Of a stretch of DNA of 64,000 bases, positions 7,850 to 16,288 are shown one piece after another. Both the position numbers and the translations under genes were made by a program. The stretch comes from Marivibrio sp040218065 (GTDB taxonomy: Bacteria > Pseudomonadota > Alphaproteobacteria > UBA8366 > Aestuariispiraceae), in the NCBI RefSeq assembly GCF_040218065.1, contig NZ_JAVJQE010000013.1:186001-250000 (forward strand), in the 5' to 3' direction. Each line of letters opens with the position of its first letter. Position 1 is the first letter of the stretch. The notes under the pieces are model-generated. The model was given only the letters and a program-made list of their open reading frames with translations. It searched no databases and was not told where the DNA came from.

Positions 7850-9352
7850 ATGTCCGACCCCGTCGTCCTATCCGGCGCCGCGCTCACGCCCGCCGCCCTC
7901 GCCCTGATCGCCTCCGCCGATGCGCCCGTCGCGATCAGCGACGACGGGCTCGCGCGCCTGCGGGCAGGCCGCGCGGTCGTCGAGCGCGCGATCGCCGAGA
8001 ACCGTCCGGTCTACGGCCTGACCCGCGGCCTGGGCGATCAGGTCGGCGACAGCCTGCCGCCGGAAATGCTGGCGGACTTTTCCCGGCGCACCATCCGCGG
8101 CCGGGCGATGGCCGTGGGCGCGGCCCTGCCGCGCGCGGTGGTGCGCGGCGCAATGGCCGTGCGGCTAAACGGCGCCCTTACCGGCCGCGCCGGCTTGAGC
8201 GAGGCGGCGGCCGTTGCGCTGCAAGCCGCGCTCAACGCCGGGCTGACGCCGGTCGTCCCGCGCATCGGCTCGATCGGCGAAGCGGACCTCTGCGTGACGG
8301 CCGCCCTCGCGCTGACCCTGATCGGCGATCCGGACGGCCGCGCCGAGATCGACGGCGCGATCGCGCCGGCCGACGCGGCGCTCAAACGCGCCGGCCTCGC
8401 CCCGCTCGCCCCAGGCCCGAAGGACGGTCTCGCCCTCATCTCCCACAATTCGATCGCAATCGCCGAGGCCGCGCTCGCCTTCGAGGCGCTGGAGCGCGCG
8501 GTCGCCCTCGAGACCGTGGCGAGCGCCCTAGTACTGGAGGCGTTTCGCGCCAATCCCAGCCCGCTCGACCCGGCCTGCGCCGAAGCACGCCCGCAGCCCG
8601 GCCAGGCGGAGGCCGCTCGGCGCCTGCGCGATCTGCTGGCGGGCGGCGACTTGGCGACCGATCCGGACGCCCCGCGCCGGTTGCAGGATCCGCTGAGCCT
8701 GCGCTGCGCTGCCCCCAGTCTCGGGGCCGCGCTGACCGCGCTCGACGCGGCTCGCGCGGCGATCGACGCCGAACTGAACGGCTCAGGCGACAACCCGATG
8801 GTCGACGTCGCCGGCGACCGGCTGGTCGCAACGCCCAACTTCCACAGCCCCGGCCTGGCGCTCGCCTGCGATCAACTGGCCGCGGCGATCGCAAGCCTGG
8901 GCGCCGGCGCGCTGGCGCGCTGTCAGATCCTGGGCCGGGCGGAGTTCACGGACCTGCCGCGCCTGCTGTCGCCCGGCGGCGTCGGCAGCGCCGGCGTCGC
9001 CCCGCTGTACAAGGTGGGTCAGGCGCTGATGCATCGGCTGACGCGCGCGGCGCAGCCGGCGGCGGCGCTGCCTTCGATGGCCGGCGGATCGCTTGAAGAC
9101 AGCATGAGCTTCGCGCCGCAAGCTGCTGAAAAATTGCAGGAAAGCGCCGACGCTTTCCGCCTGATGACCGCCCTCGAACTGCGCATCGCCATGCAGGCGC
9201 TGCAGCTGCGCGGGGTCGCGCGCCCGGGCGCGGCGCTGATTCCCTGGATCGAGCGCCTGACGCCGCTGTGCCCGCCGCTCGAGGCGGACGACCGGCCGCT
9301 GGGACGCGAGGTGGAAGCGATCGCGGACGCCCTGACGCCAAGCGGCGCGTGA
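7850..9352 (+). CDS. HAL/PAL/TAL-family protein lacking the MIO Ala-Ser-Gly triad
   Basis: 500 aa, the usual length of bacterial histidine ammonia-lyases. The fold markers are present: YGLTRGLGDQV near residue 52 (YGVNTGFG in HutH), QDPLSLRCAAPSLGA near 280, GSGDNPMVD near 310, NFHSPGLALACDQL near 327 and LEDSMSF near 420. The active-site segment reads GSIGEADLC instead of GS.GASGDL, so the three residues that cyclise into the MIO electrophile are replaced by Glu-Ala. Classical ammonia-lyase chemistry should therefore be impossible, and another reaction, or a structural role, must be considered. The reading frame is open for 257 codons upstream; ATG at 7850 is chosen because the homology begins there and it follows the desaturase stop closely. 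Confidence 0.85.
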   Translation: MSDPVVLSGAALTPAALALIASADAPVAISDDGLARLRAGRAVVERAIAENRPVYGLTRGLGDQVGDSLPPEMLADFSRRTIRGRAMAVGAALPRAVVRGAMAVRLNGALTGRAGLSEAAAVALQAALNAGLTPVVPRIGSIGEADLCVTAALALTLIGDPDGRAEIDGAIAPADAALKRAGLAPLAPGPKDGLALISHNSIAIAEAALAFEALERAVALETVASALVLEAFRANPSPLDPACAEARPQPGQAEAARRLRDLLAGGDLATDPDAPRRLQDPLSLRCAAPSLGAALTALDAARAAIDAELNGSGDNPMVDVAGDRLVATPNFHSPGLALACDQLAAAIASLGAGALARCQILGRAEFTDLPRLLSPGGVGSAGVAPLYKVGQALMHRLTRAAQPAAALPSMAGGSLEDSMSFAPQAAEKLQESADAFRLMTALELRIAMQALQLRGVARPGAALIPWIERLTPLCPPLEADDRPLGREVEAIADALTPSGA

Positions 9353-9367
9353 CGGCGCCCGCCCGCT

Positions 9368-9394
9368 GTCGGGCCGGAACAGGTCCGGCCCGAC
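9368..9394. repeat. Perfect 11-bp stem-loop downstream of HAL-like gene
   Basis: Arms 9368-9378 and 9384-9394 pair perfectly around a 5-base loop. No T-run follows directly, so it is either a rho-independent-like end of the desaturase-HAL transcript or part of a small palindromic intergenic element; related sequence occurs near 59132-59163. Confidence 0.45.
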
Positions 9395-9419
9395 GCTTGT
9401 CTCCCGCTTTTGTGGACCC

Positions 9420-9445
9420 GTCACCTCGGGCTTGGCCCGGGGGAA
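9420..9445. repeat. Short palindromic intergenic element (cgggcttggcccg type)
   Basis: The stretch resembles the CCCGGGCTTG.CCCGGG-type palindromes dispersed between genes in many alphaproteobacteria. A similar copy lies at 59079-59103. Assignment rests on pattern recognition only. Confidence 0.4.
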
Positions 9446-9488
9446 CGGCGGCGTGCTATGACCGCGCATTGACGATTTAGCGGGGACG

Positions 9489-10322
9489 ATGACCATGACC
9501 GACGACGAGGCCGTGCGCGCCCATTGGCGCGAGAAGGCCCCGGCCTGGAGCGGCTGGGCGGATACGATGGCTGCGATGGCGGACCGCTTCAACCAGCCGC
9601 TCTTGGACGCCGTCGGCGCAGGCGCGGGCGATCGGGTGCTGGACCTCGCCGCCGGCGCGGGCGAGCCGGCGTTGAGCGCCGCGGCGCGGGTCGGCGAGAC
9701 GGGCTGCGTCATCGCCACCGACCTCGTGCCCGAAATGCTGGCCGGTCTCGCCAAGCGCGAGGGCGCGGCGCGCCTGCACCTCGCCGCCGCCGACATGCAG
9801 CGCCTGCCGATCGCTGAGGCCTGCATCGATCGCGTCACCTGCCGCTTCGGGATCATGTTCGTCCCCGACGCGGCGCTGGCGCTGGCGGAAGTGCGCCGCG
9901 TGCTGCGACCCGGGGGGACCTGCGGCTTCCTGGTCTGGGGTCCGCGCGCCGACCAGACGCTGTTCACCGTGCTGGGCGACGCGGTGGCCGCGATCGCGGG
10001 CCTGCCCGACGACGACCCGCACTTCCAGATCTTTACCTATGGCGAGGCCGGCTCGCTCGCCCGCGCGATGGAGACCGCCGGGCTGAGCGAGGTGCAGGAG
10101 CGCCCCCTCGCCTTCACCCCGACCGCCCCCGCCGACCGCCCCTTCTGGCGCCCGCAGCTGGCGATGAGTTTCGGGCACCGGGTCGATATGGAAGACAAGG
10201 CGCTGCTGCGCCGCCTCGACGAGGCGATCCGCGAGCGCCTCGCCCCGCTCAAGACCGAGGACGGTTCAGCCTATCGGATGCGCGTCCATCTGCGCCTGGC
10301 GACAGGCGCGCGGCCCGCTTAG
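9489..10322 (+). CDS. Class I SAM-dependent methyltransferase
   Basis: 277 aa. The SAM-binding motif I is VLDLAAGAGEPAL at about residues 48-60, motif II follows as the acidic end of CVIATDLVPEM, and RLPIAEACIDRVTCRFGIMFVPD fits motifs III-IV of the UbiE/COQ5-like Methyltransf_11 group; FRHVLRPGG-like text reads VRRVLRPGGTCGFLVWG. The methyl acceptor is unknown. It lies 136 bases after the HAL-like gene; a hairpin in between may separate the transcripts. Its stop codon overlaps the stop codon of the converging AceE-like gene. Confidence 0.88.
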   Translation: MTMTDDEAVRAHWREKAPAWSGWADTMAAMADRFNQPLLDAVGAGAGDRVLDLAAGAGEPALSAAARVGETGCVIATDLVPEMLAGLAKREGAARLHLAAADMQRLPIAEACIDRVTCRFGIMFVPDAALALAEVRRVLRPGGTCGFLVWGPRADQTLFTVLGDAVAAIAGLPDDDPHFQIFTYGEAGSLARAMETAGLSEVQERPLAFTPTAPADRPFWRPQLAMSFGHRVDMEDKALLRRLDEAIRERLAPLKTEDGSAYRMRVHLRLATGARPA

Positions 10323-12730
10323 AGCATCCGCCGCGCGGCCTTTTCGATGCTGTCGGCGTCGATGCCGTAATGGCGGTAGACGTCGATCAGGTCGCCGCAT
10401 TGGCCGAAGGTCTCGACGCCGAGCGGCGCGACTGAGTGGCCGCGCACCGCGCCCATCCAGGCGACCGCGGCCGGGTGGCCGTCGATGACGGAGACGAGGC
10501 GGGCGTCGTCGGCCAACGGCTCGAACAGGTCCTCGACATGGGCCATCGCGCCGCCGTCGGTCCCGTCGAGGCGCGCGCGCTCCAGGCGCTGCCAGTCGTT
10601 GTAGAGCCGATCGGCCGAGGTGATCGCCAACAGCCCGGCGTCGGGATAATCGGCGCGCAGCCGCTCGAACGCCTCCGTCGCCTGGGGGGCGACGGCCCCG
10701 ATATAGACGATCGCGCTCTTCGCGCCGCGCTTGGGCGGCTCCACCCAATAGCCGCCCTTGACGATCTGGTCGGCGAGATCAGCGTCGATCCTGCGCTCCG
10801 GCTGGTCGATCGGGCGGGTGGAAAGCCGAAGATAGACGGCCGAACCCTGCTCCTCGTCCTGGATGTGGGCGAAGGCCCAGCGCAGGATGACCGCCAGCTC
10901 GTCGCCGTAGCTCGGCTCGAAGGACATCAGGCCGGGTTGGCCCATGCCGATCATCGGGGTCGAGATCGACTGGTGCGCGCCGCCTTCCGGCGCCAGCGAG
11001 ACGCCGGACGGCGTGGCCGCCAGGATGAAGCGGCTGTCCTGGTAGCAGGCGTAGTTGAAGGCGTCGAGGCCGCGCTGGATGAAGGGATCGTAGAGCGTGC
11101 CGATCGGCAGCAAACGCTGGCCGAACAGCTTCGCCGACAGGCCGAGGGCGGCGAGATTGAGGAACAGATCGTTCTCGGCGATGCCGAGCTCGATATGCTG
11201 GCCCTCGTGGCTCTTCACCCATTTCTGGGCGGAGGGCACGTTGCGCGCCTTGAATTCGTCGCCGCGCTCCTGGCGGGAGAACAGGCCGCGCTGGTTGATC
11301 CAGCCGCCCAGATTGGTCGACTGCGCCACGTCCGGCGAGGTGGTGACGATCCGGTCGGCGAGCGGCCCGCCCTCGCGCGCGATCTCGTGCAAGAGCTTGC
11401 CGAAGGCCTCCTGGGTCGAGCCGCGCTCCGCCCGCTTGAAGGTCAGCGCGTCGGGGACCGGCACGGGCTCGGCCCGCATCACGCGCTCGCGCCGCTTGAG
11501 AAAGGGAACGGTCTCGATGAAGCGCGCGAGCTCTTCTTCCGCAAAGGGCAGGCCCGCGAAGCGCTCCCACTCCGCGCCTTCCGGGACGGCCATGCTCTCG
11601 CGCAGGGCCGCGGTCTGCTGGGGGTTCATCAGGCCGGCGTGGTTGTCCTTGTGGCCCGCCAGCGGCAGGCCCCAGCCCTTGATCGTGTAGGCGATGATGC
11701 AGGTCGGCTTGTCGTCCGGAACCGACTTGAAGGTGTGCAGCAGCGCCTTCACGTCGTGGCCGCCCAGATTGGTCATCACCTCGTGCAGCCCGGCGTCGTC
11801 GTAACTGTCGAGCAGCGCGTGCAGCGCGCCGTCGTCGGTCGCGTCGGCCTTGATCTGTTTGCGCCAGGCCGCCCCGCCCTGGAAGCTGAGCGCGGAGTAG
11901 ACGTCGTTCGGGCAATTGTTGATCCAGCGCTTGAGCGCGCCGCCGCCCGGCTTGGCGAAGGCCGCCATCTGCTTCGAGCCGTATTTCAGCGTCAGCACGT
12001 TCCAGCCGACCGCGCGGAAAAAGCGCCCGATGATGCGAAACAGATGCTCGTTCACCACGCCGTCAAGGCTTTGGCGGTTGTAGTCGATGATCCACCAGAC
12101 ATTGCGCACGTCATGCTTCCAGGTGTCCATCAGGGCTTCGTAGACATTGCCCTCGTCGAGCTCCGCGTCGCCGACGAGCGCGATCATCCGGCCGCGATCC
12201 GCACCCTCGGGATCGCCGCTGGTCGGCGTCATGCCCTTCAGGCGCAGGTAATCCTGTGTCAGCGCCGCGAAATTGGTGAAGGCGGCGCCCAGCCCGACCG
12301 AACCGGTGGAGATGTCGACCATCGCGCCGTCCTTGGTGCGCGAGGGATAGGACTGCGCCCCGCCGAAGGCGCGAAAATCCTTCAACTTCTGCAGGTTCTG
12401 CTGCCCCATGAGATATTGGACGGCGTGGAAGGCGGGGCTGGCGTGCGGCTTCACCGCGACGCGGTCTTCGGCCTTGAGCTCATGAAAGTAGAGCGCGGTC
12501 ATGATGGCCGACACCGAGGCGCAGGAGGCGAGATGCCCGCCGACCTTCAGGCCGTCGCGGCTCTCGCGCAGATGGTTGGCGTTGTGGATCGTCCAGGCGG
12601 ACAGCCAACGCACCTTGCGCTCCAGCGCTTCAAGCAAAGCGATTTCGTGGTCGTCGGCCGCGCCCAGATAGCCGAGCGTGTGATCGCTCGCGGGGTTTGC
12701 GGGCTGCGGGGTCACGTCGTCCGGGGTCAT
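10319..12730 (-). CDS. AceE-like / transketolase-family ThDP enzyme (stand-alone E1 component)
   Basis: 803 aa, close to homodimeric pyruvate dehydrogenase E1 (about 880 aa). The thiamine diphosphate region reads ALVGDAELDEGN then IIDYNRQSLDG around residues 200-240, and the AceE-type N-terminus (NANHLRESRDGLKVGGHLASCAS) and K-P-H-A-S-P-A-F-H segment are present. A transketolase-type central and C-terminal domain follow. No lipoyl (E2) or E3 gene is adjacent, so it may decarboxylate pyruvate or another 2-oxoacid with partners encoded elsewhere. ATG at 12730 is preferred over an in-frame upstream start at 12787 because an AGGA precedes it and the upstream residues look non-coding. The 3' end overlaps the methyltransferase stop codon. 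Confidence 0.87.
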   Translation of the reverse strand: MTPDDVTPQPANPASDHTLGYLGAADDHEIALLEALERKVRWLSAWTIHNANHLRESRDGLKVGGHLASCASVSAIMTALYFHELKAEDRVAVKPHASPAFHAVQYLMGQQNLQKLKDFRAFGGAQSYPSRTKDGAMVDISTGSVGLGAAFTNFAALTQDYLRLKGMTPTSGDPEGADRGRMIALVGDAELDEGNVYEALMDTWKHDVRNVWWIIDYNRQSLDGVVNEHLFRIIGRFFRAVGWNVLTLKYGSKQMAAFAKPGGGALKRWINNCPNDVYSALSFQGGAAWRKQIKADATDDGALHALLDSYDDAGLHEVMTNLGGHDVKALLHTFKSVPDDKPTCIIAYTIKGWGLPLAGHKDNHAGLMNPQQTAALRESMAVPEGAEWERFAGLPFAEEELARFIETVPFLKRRERVMRAEPVPVPDALTFKRAERGSTQEAFGKLLHEIAREGGPLADRIVTTSPDVAQSTNLGGWINQRGLFSRQERGDEFKARNVPSAQKWVKSHEGQHIELGIAENDLFLNLAALGLSAKLFGQRLLPIGTLYDPFIQRGLDAFNYACYQDSRFILAATPSGVSLAPEGGAHQSISTPMIGMGQPGLMSFEPSYGDELAVILRWAFAHIQDEEQGSAVYLRLSTRPIDQPERRIDADLADQIVKGGYWVEPPKRGAKSAIVYIGAVAPQATEAFERLRADYPDAGLLAITSADRLYNDWQRLERARLDGTDGGAMAHVEDLFEPLADDARLVSVIDGHPAAVAWMGAVRGHSVAPLGVETFGQCGDLIDVYRHYGIDADSIEKAARRML

Positions 12731-13180
12731 CCGCGTCGGTCCTGTTCGCTGTCGGTGAAAAGCGGTCGGCGCCGCAGAGCGGGACAATAGCCGGGCGCCC
12801 GCGCGGCTGAAAGACCTTCCGACGCAAACGCCCGGCGCACGGCGCGAGATGAACTTTCGACAGCCGAATTTTATTTGGTGATTGCCTATAGAATCCGTGG
12901 GTTTTTCTGTGAGCCGGCGTCCGATTGATATTTTGTTGCGAATCCGTGACCGCGCGCCCCGGTTTCGTTGACAGGCTTTTGCACCGCCCGATACCGTTTC
13001 GGTTGCCGAAGCATGATCCGCCCAGCGCGCCGCCCGAGGCGGGCGGACGGAGCGTGCGTCTGAATCACCCGGCGCCCGCCGCGCCCCGGTCCCAGGAAAC
13101 AGTCTCCGGGATCAATCTCCGGGATCAATCTCCGGGGTCAGGCGGTCGGGCGCCGCCGACGAAAAACAGGGAGACATGCG
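12731..13180. promoter_or_regulatory. Divergent intergenic region between AceE-like gene and TRAP operon
   Basis: 450 bases with no supported gene. It must carry promoters for both flanking units. AT-rich patches lie around 12860-12950, and three tandem 13-base repeats sit at 13103-13141 near the TRAP binding-protein gene, whose Shine-Dalgarno (AGGGAG) is about 10 bases before its ATG. Confidence 0.5.
13103..13141 (+). repeat. Three tandem 13-bp repeats upstream of TRAP operon
   Basis: Copies at 13103-13115 and 13116-13128 are identical (TCTCCGGGATCAA); the third, 13129-13141, differs at two positions. The array ends 39 bases before the dctP start codon, a position where operator arrays or slippage-prone tracts are found. 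Confidence 0.75.
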
Positions 13181-14233
13181 ATGACCAATCGATCCCCCAC
13201 CCTCCTCCGCCGCACGGCGACGGCCGCCGTGGCGGCCTGCGCGCTGGCCGGCGGCGCCCTCGCCCCGGCGGTCGCCCAGGCCGAGACATGGCGCTACGCC
13301 TTCGAAGAGGCGATGGAGGACGTCCAGGGCAAATTCGCCCAGAAGTTCAAGGCCGAGATCGAGGCCAACTCCGACCACACCATCAAGCTTTTCCCCTTCG
13401 GTACGTTGGGCGAAAGCGCCGACATCATGGAGCAGACGCGCGCCGGCATTCTGCAGTTCGTCGATCAGTCGCCCGGCTTCACCGGGTCGATGATCCCGGA
13501 GGCGCAGGTTTTCTTCGTCCCCTATCTGATGCCGACCGATCAGGAGGTCGCGAGCCGCTTCTTCACGGAGAGCGAGGCGGTCAATCAGATGTTCGAGGGG
13601 CTTTACGCCGAAAAGGGACTTGAACTGCTCGCCATGTTTCCCGAAGGGGAGGTCGTCATGACCACCAAGGAGCCGGTCAAGGCGCCGCAGGACCTCGACG
13701 GGGTCAAGTTCCGGACCATGACCAACCCGCTTCTGGTGGAGAGCTACAAGGCCTTCGGCGCGACCCCGACGCCGCTGCCCTGGGGCGAGGTCTACGGCGG
13801 TCTGCAGACCGACATCATTCAGGGCCAGGAGAACCCGATGTTCTGGGTTTGGTCGACCAAGATGTATGAGGTGACGGACTACATCACCTTCACTGGCCAC
13901 AACATCTTCACGACCGCCGTCATGGCGAACAAGGAGTTCTACGACGGCCTGCCCCAGGGCGAGCAAAAGATGATCGAAGACGCGATCGACGTCGCCTTCG
14001 ACTACATCCTTGAGTATCAGAAGGGCCTGTCCGAGGAATCGCTGGCGAAGATCAAGGAGGCCAAGCCTTCGATCAACGTCGTGCGCCTCAGCGAGGAGGA
14101 GCGCGAGCCCTTCAAGCAGGCGGCCCAGCAGGTCGAAGAGCGCTTCATCGAGATGACCGGCGAGAGCGGCGAGGAGATCCTCGCCCAAATCAAGGAAGAC
14201 GTGAAGGAAGCGCGCCAAGCCGTCAGCAACTGA
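13181..14233 (+). CDS. TRAP transporter solute-binding protein (DctP family)
   Basis: 350 aa periplasmic receptor of a tripartite ATP-independent transporter. A Sec signal peptide covers roughly residues 1-35 (hydrophobic AAVAACALAGGALAPAVAQA, likely cleaved after AQA). The DctP fold is shown by KLFPFGTLGESADIMEQTR, LEAMFPEGEVV-like text and GVKFRTMTNPLLVESYKAFGATPTPLPWGEVYGGLQTDIIQGQENP, which holds the conserved arginine that binds carboxylate ligands. First gene of a P-Q-M-usp operon. Many family members import C4-dicarboxylates, 2-oxoacids, ectoine or other organic acids; the exact ligand is unknown. Confidence 0.95.
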   Translation: MTNRSPTLLRRTATAAVAACALAGGALAPAVAQAETWRYAFEEAMEDVQGKFAQKFKAEIEANSDHTIKLFPFGTLGESADIMEQTRAGILQFVDQSPGFTGSMIPEAQVFFVPYLMPTDQEVASRFFTESEAVNQMFEGLYAEKGLELLAMFPEGEVVMTTKEPVKAPQDLDGVKFRTMTNPLLVESYKAFGATPTPLPWGEVYGGLQTDIIQGQENPMFWVWSTKMYEVTDYITFTGHNIFTTAVMANKEFYDGLPQGEQKMIEDAIDVAFDYILEYQKGLSEESLAKIKEAKPSINVVRLSEEEREPFKQAAQQVEERFIEMTGESGEEILAQIKEDVKEARQAVSN

Positions 14234-14250
14234 TGGCCTGAGCCAAGGCT

Positions 14251-14286
14251 CCGGCCGGGCGGCCTCACCGCCCGGCCGGTTTCTTT
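14251..14286 (+). terminator. Attenuator-like hairpin between dctP and dctQM genes
   Basis: A perfect 12-bp GC stem (14251-14262 with 14268-14279, 5-base loop) is followed by a T-rich tail (TTTCTTT). It looks like an intrinsic terminator that must be partly read through for the permease genes to be expressed, giving excess binding protein. Confidence 0.75.
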
Positions 14287-14326
14287 GGGTAAGCCCTTTT
14301 TTAAGACCCGCAAAGGCGAAGAGCGC

Positions 14327-14965
14327 ATGGCAGATCAGGGCGAACCGGATCCCTACGAGACCTCGTCGTCCTCGGCCAAGCGCCGCCAGGACCGAACCGA
14401 GCGCGAGGAGGAGCCGCCTTCCGCGCTGCCCGGCTTTCTGGGGACGATCGACACGATCATTGCGCGGGTCGAAGCCCTGGTGCTGGCGGCCGGCGTTTTG
14501 CTGATGGCGGCGAACACAATCGCCAACGTCGTCAGCCGCTTCGTTTTTCAATACGGTCTCTACTTCACCGGCGAGGTGAACCGCATCCTGATCATCCTCA
14601 TCACGTTCGCCGGCCTCGGCTACGCGGCGCGCATGGGCCGGCACATCCGGATGTCGGCCCTGTTCGACGTGATGAACGTCCCCGGCCGCAAGGGGATGAT
14701 GGTGTTCATCGCCTGCGTGACTTCGATCGTGATGTTCGCGCTCTGCTATTTCTCGGTCGGCTATATCGGCCAGGTGCAAAGCAGCGGCCGGGTCCTGCCG
14801 GCGCTGCAGATCCCCGTCTATTGGATCTATTTGTGGGCGCCGGTCGGCTTCGCGATCACCGGCATTCAGTACGCGCTGACGGCGGTCAAGAATCTGACCT
14901 CGCGCGACGTCTACCTCTCCACCAGCGTGCTGGAGGGCTACGAAAAAGATGAAACGGAAGTCTGA
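14327..14965 (+). CDS. TRAP transporter small permease (DctQ family)
   Basis: 212 aa membrane subunit that links binding protein and large permease. After a polar, charged N-terminal tail of about 45 residues come four membrane helices (about residues 45-65, 80-100, 125-145 and 160-180), the DctQ topology, with the family segment YFTGEVNRILIILITFAGL between helices 1 and 2. ATG at 14327 is chosen over a TTG at 14285 because the latter would start inside the T-rich tail of the hairpin, and GGCGAAGAG lies before the ATG. The large permease begins 12 bases after the stop. Confidence 0.92.
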   Translation: MADQGEPDPYETSSSSAKRRQDRTEREEEPPSALPGFLGTIDTIIARVEALVLAAGVLLMAANTIANVVSRFVFQYGLYFTGEVNRILIILITFAGLGYAARMGRHIRMSALFDVMNVPGRKGMMVFIACVTSIVMFALCYFSVGYIGQVQSSGRVLPALQIPVYWIYLWAPVGFAITGIQYALTAVKNLTSRDVYLSTSVLEGYEKDETEV

Positions 14966-14977
14966 GGGGGCGATCTG

Positions 14978-16261
14978 ATGGGAACCAAACTCTTCACCAT
15001 CATGGTCGTGTTGCTGCTCGCGGGCTTCCCCATGATGATCCCGCTGCTGACGGGCGCCTTCTACGGCTTCTACGAGCTGTTCGGCGGCTTTCAGAAGATG
15101 GACTTCATGGTGCAGCAGATGATGGCCGGCATCCGGCCGGCCTCGCTTATCGCGGTGCCGATGTTCATCCTGGCCGCCGACATCATGACCCGCGGTGAGA
15201 GCGCGGGCCGGCTGATCGATCTGGTGATGCGCTTCATCGGCCATATCAAGGGCGGTCTGGCGGTCTCAACCGCGACGGCCTGCACGTTGTTCGGCGCGGT
15301 CTCGGGCTCGACCCAGGCGACGGTGGTCGCGGTCGGCAGCCCGCTGCGCCCGCGCATGCTGAAGGCGGGCTATAATGACAGCTTCACCCTCGGCCTGATC
15401 ATCAACGCCAGCGACATCGCCTTCCTGATCCCGCCCTCGATCGGCATGATCATTTACGGGGTGATCTCCTCCACCTCTATCTCGGAGCTGTTCATCGCCG
15501 GCGTCGGGCCGGGCCTCCTGCTGCTGCTGCTCTTCAGCGCCTATTCCATCTTCTACGCCCACATCAAGGGCGTGCCGACGGAGGAGAAATCCAGTTGGAC
15601 CGAGCGCGCGCAGGCGGCGCGCCGCGCCCTCTTTCCGCTCGGATTCCCGGTGATCGTCGTCGGCGGCATCTACGGCGGGATCTTCAGCCCGACCGAGGCG
15701 GCCGCCGCCTGCGTGCTCTACGCGCTGGTGCTGGAGTTCCTGGTCTTCCGCTCGCTCAGCTTCCGCGACGTCTACCGCATCGCCAAGTCGACCGGCCTGA
15801 TCACCGCCGTGGTGTTCATCCTTGTCGCCGCCGGCGCGGCCTTCAGCTGGGTCATCTCCTTCGCCCAGATCCCGCAGGAGATCCTCGGCTCGATCGGCAT
15901 CGCGGAGATGGGACCGAAAGGCGTGTTAGGCGTCATCTCGGTCGCCTTCTTCATCGGCTGCATGTTCGTCGACCCGATCGTCGTGATCCTGGTGCTGGTG
16001 CCGATCTTCGCGCCGGTGGTCGAATCAGTCGGCCTCGACCCTGTGCTGGTCGGCACCGTCATCACCCTGCAGGTCGCGATCGGCTCGGCGACGCCGCCCT
16101 TCGGCTGCGACATTTTCACCGCGATCGCCGTCTTCAAGAAGCCCTACATAGATGTGATCCGCGGGATTCCGCCCTTCACGATCATCCTCGTCTCCGTCGC
16201 GGTCGCGCTGATCTTCTTCCCCGAGATCGCGCTGTTCCTGCGCGACCTCGCCTTCCGCTGA
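14978..16261 (+). CDS. TRAP transporter large permease (DctM family)
   Basis: 427 aa, about twelve hydrophobic segments, standard DctM length. Recognisable are GAVSGSTQATVVAVGSPLRP at about residues 105-125, where the DctM ion and substrate site lies, PPSIGMIIYGVISSTSISELFIAGVGPG at about 150-180, and GSATPPFGCDIFTAIAVFKKPY near 367-388. It translocates the solute with sodium symport in characterised relatives. It lies between dctQ (12-base gap) and the UspA gene (27-base gap) in a single operon. Confidence 0.95.
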   Translation: MGTKLFTIMVVLLLAGFPMMIPLLTGAFYGFYELFGGFQKMDFMVQQMMAGIRPASLIAVPMFILAADIMTRGESAGRLIDLVMRFIGHIKGGLAVSTATACTLFGAVSGSTQATVVAVGSPLRPRMLKAGYNDSFTLGLIINASDIAFLIPPSIGMIIYGVISSTSISELFIAGVGPGLLLLLLFSAYSIFYAHIKGVPTEEKSSWTERAQAARRALFPLGFPVIVVGGIYGGIFSPTEAAAACVLYALVLEFLVFRSLSFRDVYRIAKSTGLITAVVFILVAAGAAFSWVISFAQIPQEILGSIGIAEMGPKGVLGVISVAFFIGCMFVDPIVVILVLVPIFAPVVESVGLDPVLVGTVITLQVAIGSATPPFGCDIFTAIAVFKKPYIDVIRGIPPFTIILVSVAVALIFFPEIALFLRDLAFR

Positions 16262-16288
16262 CGCGCCTAAACCGGGAGCTTCTCCGTC

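Noticed and set aside
10436..12790. 784-codon plus-strand frame over the AceE-like gene
   Set aside because: Antisense shadow of a well-supported ThDP enzyme.
12886..13128. 80-codon minus-strand frame in the AceE-TRAP spacer
   Set aside because: No ribosome-binding site of note and no recognisable product; spacer position alone does not support it.
13103..13141. CRISPR-like array
   Set aside because: Tandem repeats have no spacers and are far too short.
13112..15244. 710-codon minus-strand frame over the TRAP genes
   Set aside because: It spans three clearly real plus-strand genes and has no signature; shadow.
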